From contig NZ_CP061379.1 in the NCBI RefSeq assembly GCF_015624505.1, positions 2,790,001 through 2,854,000 on the forward strand: a stretch of 64,000 bases of DNA. Reading direction: 5' to 3'. The DNA is from Bradyrhizobium commune (GTDB lineage: Bacteria > Pseudomonadota > Alphaproteobacteria > Rhizobiales > Xanthobacteraceae). Every line of letters starts with the position of its first letter. The stretch's first letter is position 1. Shown in pieces: positions 16,391 through 23,468 of this stretch. The notes beneath the pieces are model-generated. The model did not search any database, had not been told where the DNA came from, and worked only from the letters and a program-made list of their open reading frames with translations. The position numbers and the translations under genes were made by a program.

Positions 16391-17058
16391 TGGATGATTT
16401 CGGCCTCTATCCGCGCGAGGAGCCGTTCGATCCCTTGGGCGTCATGCTGTTCAAGGCGCTCCAGGTGATCGCCTTCCTGTTCTTCCTCGCGCTGCTCGCG
16501 GTCTCACCCGATGCCAAGGACGGCAAGATCGACTCCAAGGCCGAGTTCATGATCACGCTGGACTGGCCGGACAATCATCCCGACGATCTCGACCTGTTCG
16601 TGCAGGATCCCGCCGGCAACATCGCCTGGTATCGCCACCGCGAGGCCGGCTTCCTCACGCTCGATCGCGACGACCGCGGCGGGGCCAACGACTTCATCCT
16701 GGTCAACGGCAAGAAGATAGCCTCGCCGATCCGCGAGGAGATCGTCACGGTGCGCGGCATCGTCGCCGGCGAATACACCGTCAACGTCTCGCATTTCGTC
16801 GCCACGACCGGCGAGCCGGTGACGGCCAATGTGAAGGTGCAAAAGCTCAATCCGACCGCGCAGGTGATCTTCGACAACAAATTCACCCTCGACCACACCG
16901 GCGACGAGAAGACCGCGGTGCGGTTCCGGCTCGATGCCGAGGGCAAGGTCATCGACGTGAGCCAGCGTCCGAAATCGCTGATGGAGACGTTCCGCAGCAG
17001 CTGGCGCAACGGCGCCGATATCGACCCGAACACGCGGGTGAGGGTGCGCCGTGAGTGA
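16387..17058 (+). CDS. Single-pass membrane protein with beta-rich (YfaP/DUF2135-like) domain
   Basis: 223 aa. One N-terminal membrane helix (VMLFKALQVIAFLFFLALLAV, about residues 19-39) places the rest outside the cytoplasm, as ExbD does. The exported part (40-223) is beta-rich with WPDNHPDDLDLFVQDPAGN, IAWYRHREAGFLTLDRDDRGG and VRGIVAGEYTVNVSHF, resembling the DUF2135/YfaP-type fold that begins with a DLDL-V-D-P-G motif. The start ATGA overlaps the ExbB-like gene. It may be the functional partner of that channel, but there is no ExbD pore Asp motif to prove this. Function unknown. Confidence 0.7.
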   Translation: MMDDFGLYPREEPFDPLGVMLFKALQVIAFLFFLALLAVSPDAKDGKIDSKAEFMITLDWPDNHPDDLDLFVQDPAGNIAWYRHREAGFLTLDRDDRGGANDFILVNGKKIASPIREEIVTVRGIVAGEYTVNVSHFVATTGEPVTANVKVQKLNPTAQVIFDNKFTLDHTGDEKTAVRFRLDAEGKVIDVSQRPKSLMETFRSSWRNGADIDPNTRVRVRRE

Positions 17059-17656
17059 TCTGCAGACGATCATCCTCTCGCTGTCGGTCGCCTACGCCGT
17101 GATCGGCGCGTTGCTGCTGGTCGTGCTGGTCTATGCGCGGCTGCACTGGTCGCTGAAAGCGGTCGCGGTGGTCGTGACCAGCGCCTTCTATGTCGTGAGC
17201 TTCACGGACATGCGCGGGCTGCTCGGCTGGGCCAGTACCGATCGGATGCCGACCTCCTTCAAGCTGCTCGCGGCACGCATCGTCGAGCCGCATTCCCTGG
17301 AAGGCGATCCCGGCTCGATCTATCTGTGGGTCGAAGAGCTCGACGAGGATCATCGTCCGAGCGGCATCCCGCGCGCCTTTCGCGTCCCCTACAACGACAG
17401 GCTGGCCGACAAGACCCATGCGGCGGAGAACGAGATCGCGGCCGGGCATCCGCAAGGCGGGCGCGCGGCGGATTTCGGCGGTGGCGAGGGCAGCCTGATC
17501 GACATGGTCAGGGAATATGTGACGCCGAAGACGATCCTGGAGACCAGCGGCGGCGATTCCTCGACCGGTGAGTTCAATGCGCCGCCGGCTGGCGCACAAG
17601 GCGCGGTGTTCACGCCACTGCCGCCGCCCCGGATGCCGCCGAAGGACGAGCAATAG
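17051..17656 (+). CDS. Hypothetical membrane protein of the ExbB-like operon
   Basis: 201 aa starting at GTG 17051, overlapping the previous gene by 8 nt. Two N-terminal membrane segments (SVAYAVIGALLLVVLVYARL and LKAVAVVVTSAFYVVSFT) are followed by a soluble region with DPGSIYLWVEELDEDHRPSGIPRAFRVPYNDRLADK. The C-terminus is low-complexity (Gly/Pro-rich, PLPPPRMPPK). No family is recognised. The tight overlap with the channel-like and beta-domain genes suggests it is a third component of the same membrane assembly. The metallophosphoesterase gene follows 117 bp later. Confidence 0.65.
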   Translation: MSDLQTIILSLSVAYAVIGALLLVVLVYARLHWSLKAVAVVVTSAFYVVSFTDMRGLLGWASTDRMPTSFKLLAARIVEPHSLEGDPGSIYLWVEELDEDHRPSGIPRAFRVPYNDRLADKTHAAENEIAAGHPQGGRAADFGGGEGSLIDMVREYVTPKTILETSGGDSSTGEFNAPPAGAQGAVFTPLPPPRMPPKDEQ

Positions 17657-17773
17657 GCTCTTCACCATTGCATCACGGCTGCGCTGGTAAACCGTCACGC
17701 GCTGGCGCATCCTATTGACGTCCCTCAAATTGGCCTTATCGGCTTCCAATAAGAATATGAGGGTGGAGGGTGC

Positions 17774-18514
17774 GTGCTTCTCGCTGTCTTCTCGGATATC
17801 CACGGCAACCGGCAGGCCTTCGAGGCCTGCCTGAAGTTGGCCCGCGCGAAGGGCGCGGAGCGGTTTATCCTGCTTGGCGATTTCGTCGGCTATGGCGCCG
17901 ACCCGGAGTGGGTCGTGGATACCGCCATGGATCTGGTCGCTCATGGTGCCGTCGCCGTCCGCGGCAATCATGACGAAGCCGTCAACACGACCACCGAGAC
18001 CATGAATGCCGAGGCACAGATCGCGATCGAATGGACCCGTGGGCGCCTCGATGTCGGACAACGGCGTTTCCTGGCCGAGTTGCCGATGCTCGTGGAGGAC
18101 AGCGACCGTCTGTTTGTGCATTCGGAGGCCTCCAGCCCGCAGCGCTGGCACTATGTCCGCTCGACCGCGGACGCCGCCAAGAGCCTGATCGCCACGCCCG
18201 CTCATGTCACATTTTGCGGCCACATCCACAGGCCCGCGCTCTATTCGATGTCGGTGACGGCGAAGATGACGAGTTTCGTGCCGAAGAGCGACGTCCCGGT
18301 GCAGCTGCTGCGCGGGCGGCAATGGCTGGCGGTGCTCGGCTCGGTCGGCCAGCCCCGCGATGGCGACCCCGCCGCGTCCTTCGTACTGTTCGACACGGTC
18401 TCGTGCGAAATTACCTATTGCCGCGTGCCCTACGACATCGCAGCCGCTGCGAACAAGATCCGCGAGAACGGCCTGCCGCCCTGGCTCGCCGACCGGCTCT
18501 CGCAGGGGCGGTAG
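17774..18514 (+). CDS. Calcineurin-like metallophosphoesterase
   Basis: 246 aa from GTG 17774, preceded by GGTGGAGGG. It carries all metal-ligand motifs of the family: SDIHGN near residue 7, GDFVGYGADP near 35, RGNHDEAV near 62 and FCGHIHRP near 150. These build the dinuclear-metal site used for phosphomono- or diester hydrolysis, as in YfcE/ApaH-type proteins. It has no signal peptide, so it acts in the cytoplasm. The Ser/Thr kinase gene begins 5 bp downstream, so kinase and phosphoesterase are almost certainly co-expressed. Whether it removes phosphate from kinase targets is an inference. Confidence 0.88.
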   Translation: MLLAVFSDIHGNRQAFEACLKLARAKGAERFILLGDFVGYGADPEWVVDTAMDLVAHGAVAVRGNHDEAVNTTTETMNAEAQIAIEWTRGRLDVGQRRFLAELPMLVEDSDRLFVHSEASSPQRWHYVRSTADAAKSLIATPAHVTFCGHIHRPALYSMSVTAKMTSFVPKSDVPVQLLRGRQWLAVLGSVGQPRDGDPAASFVLFDTVSCEITYCRVPYDIAAAANKIRENGLPPWLADRLSQGR

Positions 18515-18519
18515 AGCCG

Positions 18520-19959
18520 ATGCCCAAATCCCTGGTCAAATCAGGCGCGGAGATCGACGGCTACACGATCGGCGAATGCGTCCATGCCGGCGGCATGGCG
18601 ACGCTGTGGACCGTCACCCATCCCGACATCGACGTGCCGCTGCTGATGAAGGTCCCGCGGGCCTCCGAGGGCGAGGATCCGGCGGCCATCGTCTCCTTCG
18701 AGATGGAGATGATGATTTTGCCGCGGCTGACCGGCCCGCATGTGCCGGCCTGTTTCGGCACCGGCGATTTCGCCCACCAGGCCTACGCCGTGATCGAGCG
18801 GATACCCGGGACTACGCTCTATAAGCGGTTGCCTGATCTGCCGCTGCCTTACGAGGAGGCGCGGCTGCTGGTGGCGAAGATCGCCGCCGCGCTCGCCGAT
18901 TTGCACCGGCAGAACGTCATCCATCACGACATCAAGCCGAGCAGCATCATGTTCCGCGAGAGTGGCGAGGCGGTGCTGATCGACTACGGCCTGTCGCACC
19001 ACAACCATCTGCCGGACCTGTTGCAGGAGGAGTTCCGGCTGCCTTACGGCACTGCACCCTACATGGCGCCGGAACGGCTCTTGGGCGTGCGCGACGACCC
19101 GCGCAGCGACCTGTTTTCGCTCGGCGTGCTGCTCTACTTCTTCACGACCGGAGAACGTCCGTTCGGCGAAGGCGAGACGCTGCGCGCGATGCGGCGCAGG
19201 CTGTGGCGCGATCCGCAGCCGCCGCGCAAACTTCGCGCCGACTATCCGCCCTGGCTTCAGGAGGTGGTGTTGCGGTGCCTCGAGATCGAGCCGGTCTGGC
19301 GCTATCCGACCGCAGCGCAACTCGCCTTCGATCTCGCCCATCCGAGTCAGGTCAAGCTCACCGCGCGCTCGGAGCGGATGAAGCGCGATCCGCTCAGCGT
19401 CGCGTGGCGCCGCCGCTTCAACCAGGGCGTCATGCAGCCGCGCGCGAAATCCGACGTCGCGGAGCAGATCGCATCGAGCCCGATCCTCGCGGTCGCGCTC
19501 GATGCCGCCGAAGGCGCGCCGGAGCTGAACGAGGCGCTGCGCGTCACCACCGAGCGCATTCTGGCGACGTTACCCTCGGCGCGGCTCGCCTGCGTCAACG
19601 TGCTCAAGCTCAACCGCATCGCGATCGACAAGACGCTGGATGAGGAGGGCTCCAACAAGCACATCGACCGCCTGGTGGCGCTCCGCCATTGGGCGACGCC
19701 GCTGAAGCTCGATGAGAGCCGGCTGTCGGTTCACGTGCTGGAAGCGGTCGATCCCGCCACGGCGCTGCTGGAATTCGCCGAGATGAACTCGGTCGACCAT
19801 TTCATCATCGGGGCGCGGCAAAATTCGTTCAGGCGCACCTGGCTCGGCAGCGTCTCGGCCAAGGTGGCCGCGGAGGCGACCTGCACCGTCACCGTGGTGC
19901 GGCCGCCGCGGATGGCTGTGGATGCGGCGAGGGCGGGCGCCGGCGTGGTGTGGGGCTAG
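18520..19959 (+). CDS. Eukaryotic-type Ser/Thr protein kinase fused to a universal stress protein domain
   Basis: 479 aa. The ATG at 18520 lies 5 bp after the phosphoesterase stop. Kinase domain at residues about 10-270: a Gly-rich loop variant (CVHAGGMATLW), the Lys in LLMKVPR, the catalytic loop HHDIKPSSIMF, a DYG instead of DFG (IDYGLS), APYMAPE and DLFSLGVLLYF. Residues about 325-470 form a UspA-like alpha/beta domain (SSPILAVALDAAEG at its start, VDHFIIGARQNSFRRTWLGSVSAKVAAEA, VTVVRPP) with a G-x2-G-x9-like nucleotide loop variant. It should phosphorylate protein Ser/Thr residues. The target may be within its own operon, but this is inferred. It ends 6 bp from a convergent small ORF. Confidence 0.88.
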   Translation: MPKSLVKSGAEIDGYTIGECVHAGGMATLWTVTHPDIDVPLLMKVPRASEGEDPAAIVSFEMEMMILPRLTGPHVPACFGTGDFAHQAYAVIERIPGTTLYKRLPDLPLPYEEARLLVAKIAAALADLHRQNVIHHDIKPSSIMFRESGEAVLIDYGLSHHNHLPDLLQEEFRLPYGTAPYMAPERLLGVRDDPRSDLFSLGVLLYFFTTGERPFGEGETLRAMRRRLWRDPQPPRKLRADYPPWLQEVVLRCLEIEPVWRYPTAAQLAFDLAHPSQVKLTARSERMKRDPLSVAWRRRFNQGVMQPRAKSDVAEQIASSPILAVALDAAEGAPELNEALRVTTERILATLPSARLACVNVLKLNRIAIDKTLDEEGSNKHIDRLVALRHWATPLKLDESRLSVHVLEAVDPATALLEFAEMNSVDHFIIGARQNSFRRTWLGSVSAKVAAEATCTVTVVRPPRMAVDAARAGAGVVWG

Positions 19960-19965
19960 GAAAGA

Positions 19966-20157
19966 TCAGGCCGCGTGAGCGGTGTGGACGGAACGTTTGC
20001 GGCGGATCGGCCAGGTGAACTGCGGACCGGACTCGCCGTGTTCGGCATGGCCGCCGAAATACTGGATGATCTCGCGGCAGGGCTCGCAGTTGAACAGATT
20101 ACGCGACGCGGACGCCTTGGTCATTTCCTTCAGGCAGTTCGGGCAGTGCGGTTTCAT
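19966..20157 (-). CDS. Small zinc-ribbon-like protein, 63 aa
   Basis: It starts at ATG 20157 (MKPHCPNCLKEM). Two CxxC knuckles, CPNC near residue 5 and CEPC near residue 24, form a rubredoxin-type zinc-binding pair, followed by REIIQYFGGHAEHGE and a basic tail. The length and paired knuckles fit a small structural zinc ribbon. It follows two other very small ORFs on the same strand, and the operon-like spacing (23 bp) suggests co-transcription. Function unknown. An in-frame region upstream is open but lacks coding character. Confidence 0.6.
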   Translation of the reverse strand: MKPHCPNCLKEMTKASASRNLFNCEPCREIIQYFGGHAEHGESGPQFTWPIRRKRSVHTAHAA

Positions 20158-20180
20158 CTGCTTAAGTCCGGAAAAAGATT

Positions 20181-20369
20181 TCAATGCCGGCGCGGTGACC
20201 GGAACGGGTGATCCAGGTCCGCCGCCTCGGCCCCGGTGTCGTCGCTCATCTCGCCTTCGGTGCGTTCGAGCCGGCCAAAGAAATAGTCGAGGCTCGGATG
20301 CGGGCGGCGCGGGATGCGGCACCGGCGCTTCGGCTGACGCTTGATGAGTGCGATCTGAATGGGCGTCAG
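20181..20369 (-). CDS. Possible 62-aa ORF with CTG start, overlapping the upstream small ORF
   Basis: The frame reads LTPIQIALIKRQPKRRCRIP, later SLDYFFGRLERTEGEMSDD. It has coding-like composition but no ATG or GTG before MSDD at 20249. Its most likely start is a CTG at 20369 that overlaps the TGA stop of the preceding 46-aa ORF in a CTGA arrangement like the usual ATGA coupling. Without the CTG start only a 22-aa peptide would remain. It could also be a decayed gene whose ATG mutated. No family recognised. Confidence 0.35.
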   Translation of the reverse strand: MTPIQIALIKRQPKRRCRIPRRPHPSLDYFFGRLERTEGEMSDDTGAEAADLDHPFRSPRRH

Positions 20370-20506
20370 GCCCGATAGCGGTTGCGACGGATGCTACGGA
20401 CCGAACGTGCCGGGGCCTCGACGGGTCCGGCCGATGGGCCAAACACAACAAATGCACTGAAACCGATCCACAACGCCACGCCAGTCCAAACCAGGGTCGT
20501 CGTCAT
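20366..20506 (-). CDS. Small membrane protein, 46 aa
   Basis: The peptide begins MTTTLVWTGVALWIGFSAF and ends with a basic tail (RSVRSIRRNRYRA). AGGAG lies 7 nt upstream of the ATG at 20506, an excellent ribosome-binding site. Residues 5-23 form one membrane segment with the basic tail on the inside. It heads a set of three small minus-strand ORFs. The family is unknown. The clear Shine-Dalgarno and the hydrophobic-then-basic pattern support translation. Confidence 0.55.
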   Translation of the reverse strand: MTTTLVWTGVALWIGFSAFVVFGPSAGPVEAPARSVRSIRRNRYRA

Positions 20507-20655
20507 GATGTGCTCCTGTCAAATCAGGCAGGAATCACTAGCTGTGATTTGCGCGAATCAAGGAAGTCCGGAGGAGTACGGATTCAGGTTGCAATTTTAG
20601 GCATTTGCGCGCTGCAACGCCCGTAAGAACCGCAGATTGCGGGCGCTTCTGCGTG
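20507..20655. other. 149-bp leader region of the small-ORF set
   Basis: This gap contains the likely promoter for the minus-strand small ORFs and the 3' flank of rpe, which runs on the same strand. It is slightly AT-richer (CTAGCTGTGATTTGCGCG). No further gene is seen. Confidence 0.4.
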
Positions 20656-21357
20656 TCAGATGGCCTCGCCGCGGGCGCCCGCGGCAGCGTTGCGGATCGC
20701 CGCGATGTTGGTCCTGTACGCTTCCTGCGTGCCGCCCCTGAACACGGAGGTGCCGGCAACGAAGGCGTTGGCGCCTGCCGCTGCCAGCGCACCCGCAACG
20801 TCGGGACCGACGCCGCCGTCAACCTCGATGTCGATCGGCCGGCCCGCGACCATCGCGCGGATGTCGCTGATCTTGCCGATCGCGGAGTGGATGAAGGCCT
20901 GGCCGCCGAAGCCGGGATTGACCGACATCACCAGCACGAGATCGACCAGGTCGAGCACATATTCGAGCACGCTGATCGGCGTACCCGGATTGAGCGAGAC
21001 ACCGGCCTTCTTGCCGAGCGCGCGGATCGCCTGGAGCGAGCGGTGCAGATGCGGACCCGCCTCCGCATGCACGGTGATGTGGTCGCAGCCGGCCTTGGCG
21101 AAGGCTTCGAGATAGGGATCGCAGGGCGAGATCATCAGATGCGCGTCGAAGATCTTCTTGGTGTGCGGGCGCATCGCCTTGATGACGTCGGGGCCATAGG
21201 AGATGTTCGGAACGAAATGCCCGTCCATCACGTCGAGATGGATCCAGTCGGCGCCGGCGGCGTCTACCGCGCGTACCTCCTCGCCGAGCTTCGAGAAATC
21301 CGAGGCCAGGATCGAGGGCGCGATGGCCAGGGGGCGGGGGGTGAAAGCTTGGGTCAT
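20656..21357 (-). CDS. rpe: Ribulose-phosphate 3-epimerase
   Basis: 233 aa from ATG 21357; an in-frame extension upstream is not conserved-looking. It is a TIM barrel with all family signatures: [14 protein letters not shown] at the N-terminus, [20 protein letters not shown] near residue 40, DAHLMI near 70, [15 protein letters not shown] near 145 and [12 protein letters not shown] near 175. The His/Asp residues in these motifs bind the catalytic metal. It interconverts ribulose 5-phosphate and xylulose 5-phosphate in the pentose phosphate and Calvin cycles. It stands alone; the gene to its right in the window is divergent. Confidence 0.95.
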   Translation of the reverse strand: MTQAFTPRPLAIAPSILASDFSKLGEEVRAVDAAGADWIHLDVMDGHFVPNISYGPDVIKAMRPHTKKIFDAHLMISPCDPYLEAFAKAGCDHITVHAEAGPHLHRSLQAIRALGKKAGVSLNPGTPISVLEYVLDLVDLVLVMSVNPGFGGQAFIHSAIGKISDIRAMVAGRPIDIEVDGGVGPDVAGALAAAGANAFVAGTSVFRGGTQEAYRTNIAAIRNAAAGARGEAI

Positions 21358-21539
21358 GGCGCAGTTTCCCGTGGCGGCCGTAAAGGAACGAGTCTCGCCT
21401 AACATGGGCCTCCCGGCCGGGCAATGCAGGGCAGGCCCGCTTCCTGTGGGCGGAAAAATCTGCCGTCTCCGGCATGAATTGCCGATGTTCCCCGAGCCTG
21501 CAAGGCGTAGTGAACGCGGAATTCATTGAGCTTTTCGCA

Positions 21540-21556
21540 CTGGCACGTCGCTTGCT
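21540..21556 (+). promoter_or_regulatory. Sigma-54 (RpoN) promoter
   Basis: CTGGCACGTCGCTTGCT matches the sigma-54 consensus TGGCACG-N4-TTGCW exactly, with GG at 21542-21543 (-24) and GC at 21554-21555 (-12) in the required 12-bp phase. Transcription would start near 21567, about 44 nt before the EF-hand ORF. Such promoters need an enhancer-binding activator; its site is not identified here. Confidence 0.7.
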
Positions 21557-21610
21557 CATCCAGCTCCAGAACATTGGCCGCGGCGTGCCCGCATCGGTTG
21601 GAGTTGTGCA

Positions 21611-22402
21611 ATGTTGTTTGCCCTTGGTGCCGTCTCGAGCGCACTCGACGCGATCCAGTCGCTGACGAGCTCGAAATCCTCGTCCTCGACATCCTCGCAA
21701 GGCGCGACCAATCCGTTCGCGATCGACAGCAGCAACAGCACGACCAGCGGCGCGACGTCGTCGGTCAATTCCGGCAATTGCGCGCAGATATCGCCCGAGA
21801 CGATGAGCGCGCTGATCGCCGCGCAGAGCCAGTCGACGGATTCGACCAGCAGCTCGACCAGCTCCACGTCATCGAGCGCGACGTCCTCGACGTCGACCAG
21901 CCGGGACGATGCGCTGAAGGACCTGTTCTCGCAGCTCGATGCGAATGGCGATGGCCAGATCAGCAAGTCCGAGTTCGAGAACGCGCTGGGCGCCGGCGGT
22001 ACCAACCTCGCGCAGGCCGACGACGTGTTCTCCAAGCTCGACAGCAATTCCGACGGCAGCGTCAGCCTCGACGAGATGTCGAAGGCGCTGAAGGGCAGCG
22101 GCCATCACCACGCGCAAGCCGCGAGCGGCTCCAGCGATGCGTCCGGCAGCGATTCCGATTCCTCGTCATCGTCGAGCGGCGGGTCGACCTCGACCACGAC
22201 GACCGGCACCGACGGCTCGACCACCACCACCGTCACCTATGCCGACGGCTTCAAGATCTCGACCACGGTGCCGGGCGCCTCAAGCTCTTCAAATACGTCG
22301 GGCGGCGGCAATTCGCCCTATGACTGGTTCGGCCAGATGATGCAGCGCCAGGCCCAGACCGCGGCGGGGTCCTCCGCTTCATCGATGTCGATGAGCGTGT
22401 AA
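21611..22402 (+). CDS. Ser/Thr-rich EF-hand protein
   Basis: 263 aa. GGAG lies 8 nt before the ATG at 21611. Two canonical EF-hand loops are present near residues 110-150: DANGDGQISKSEF and DSNSDGSVSLDEM, both with Asp/Asn/Ser ligands and the invariant Gly and terminal Glu (or Met-flanked Glu), so calcium binding is likely. Flanking regions are extremely Ser/Thr-rich and low-complexity (SSTSSQGATN, SDASGSDSDSSSSSSG), typical of secreted or surface proteins, but there is no classical signal peptide. A consensus sigma-54 promoter lies just upstream. The role is unknown; calcium signalling or symbiosis-related secretion is speculation. Confidence 0.85.
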   Translation: MLFALGAVSSALDAIQSLTSSKSSSSTSSQGATNPFAIDSSNSTTSGATSSVNSGNCAQISPETMSALIAAQSQSTDSTSSSTSSTSSSATSSTSTSRDDALKDLFSQLDANGDGQISKSEFENALGAGGTNLAQADDVFSKLDSNSDGSVSLDEMSKALKGSGHHHAQAASGSSDASGSDSDSSSSSSGGSTSTTTTGTDGSTTTTVTYADGFKISTTVPGASSSSNTSGGGNSPYDWFGQMMQRQAQTAAGSSASSMSMSV

Positions 22403-22418
22403 CGCGCGCCCTGAAGCG

Positions 22419-23441
22419 TTAGCGAAACCGATCCTTCCACGCCGGCATCGCGCCGGCGAAGGGCAGGGCGGTGGCGTGATAGACGCCGCGTGCGATTGCG
22501 CGCGCGACCACGTTGGCGGCGACCATGCCGAGTTCGGTGAGACCTGCCATCGGATCGATCGGTTTCGCGCCGGTCGCAGCGGCAAACAGCACGTCGCCGT
22601 CGGTTGTCGCGTGCACCGGATAGATCGCACGGGCAAAACCGGTGTGGGCGATCATCGCGAGCCGCTTGGCCTGCGGCTTGGTCAGCATCGCATCAGTGAC
22701 GACGGCGCCGATGGTGGTGTTCTCACGATCGCTTGCCGCAGGTCCGCCCTTGATGCGCATCCTGAGCATGTCGTCGGTGAACTTATCAGGCAATCCGTGG
22801 TTGCCGAACTCGCCATTGACCTCGAACGGCGCCGCCCAGAACCACGGCCCGTCCCCGACGGTGGCGCTGCCCACCGCGTTGACCGCGACGATTGCCGCGA
22901 CTGTGATGCCGCTGCTGGTGACGGCGGACGCCGAGCCGAGTCCGCCCTTGAACGTCGCGGTGGTGGCGCCGAAGCCTGCGCCAACGCTGCCCAGCGCGAA
23001 GTCGTCGCCGGCGGCGACCGCCGCAGCGTAGCCGAGATCGCGATAGGGCGCGAAGCGTCCCCAGGCCTTGTCGCCGTCGTTGAGCAGATCGAACAGGATC
23101 GCGCCCGGCACCAGCGGGATCAAAGCGCCGCGGATATTGAGACCTCGGCCCTGCTCGGCGAGCCAGGCCTGCACGCCGGCGCCGGCCTCTATCCCGAAGG
23201 CGGAGCCGCCGGACAGCGCGATGGCATCGACTCGCTCCTGCGTGCTGGCAAGATCGAGCAGCGAAGCCTCGCGCGTGCCGGGCCCGCCGCCGCGAATGTC
23301 GATCGCTGCGATCGCAGGGGAATCGAAGATGACCGCGGTCGCGCCGGAGGCGACTTTCGCATCCTCGGCATGACCGACGCGGACGCCGGCGATATCGGTG
23401 AGAAGGTTTTTCAAGGACGGCACTCCATGCGCAGCTGACAC
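22419..23441 (-). CDS. P1 family peptidase (DmpA/L-aminopeptidase-like)
   Basis: 340 aa from a GTG at 23441. Family signatures: LLTDIAGVRVGHAED at the N-terminus, RGGGPGTREASLLD near residue 55, ALSGGSAFGIEAGAGV near 80 and ENTTIGAVVTDA near 245. In DmpA-type enzymes the last segment holds the autoproteolytic site that creates the N-terminal nucleophile. It probably hydrolyses N-terminal amide bonds of small peptides or amides; the substrate is unknown. It lies convergent to the EF-hand gene (16-bp gap) and 27 bp downstream of the hybrid kinase on the same strand. Confidence 0.88.
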   Translation of the reverse strand: MSAAHGVPSLKNLLTDIAGVRVGHAEDAKVASGATAVIFDSPAIAAIDIRGGGPGTREASLLDLASTQERVDAIALSGGSAFGIEAGAGVQAWLAEQGRGLNIRGALIPLVPGAILFDLLNDGDKAWGRFAPYRDLGYAAAVAAGDDFALGSVGAGFGATTATFKGGLGSASAVTSSGITVAAIVAVNAVGSATVGDGPWFWAAPFEVNGEFGNHGLPDKFTDDMLRMRIKGGPAASDRENTTIGAVVTDAMLTKPQAKRLAMIAHTGFARAIYPVHATTDGDVLFAAATGAKPIDPMAGLTELGMVAANVVARAIARGVYHATALPFAGAMPAWKDRFR

Positions 23442-23468
23442 CAGCGATAGCGCACCGCCACCCCCGGC

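Noticed and set aside
21358..21610. Region before the EF-hand gene checked for a nod box or tts box
   Set aside because: No recognisable nod-box or tts-box pattern was seen; the sigma-54 promoter explains the site.
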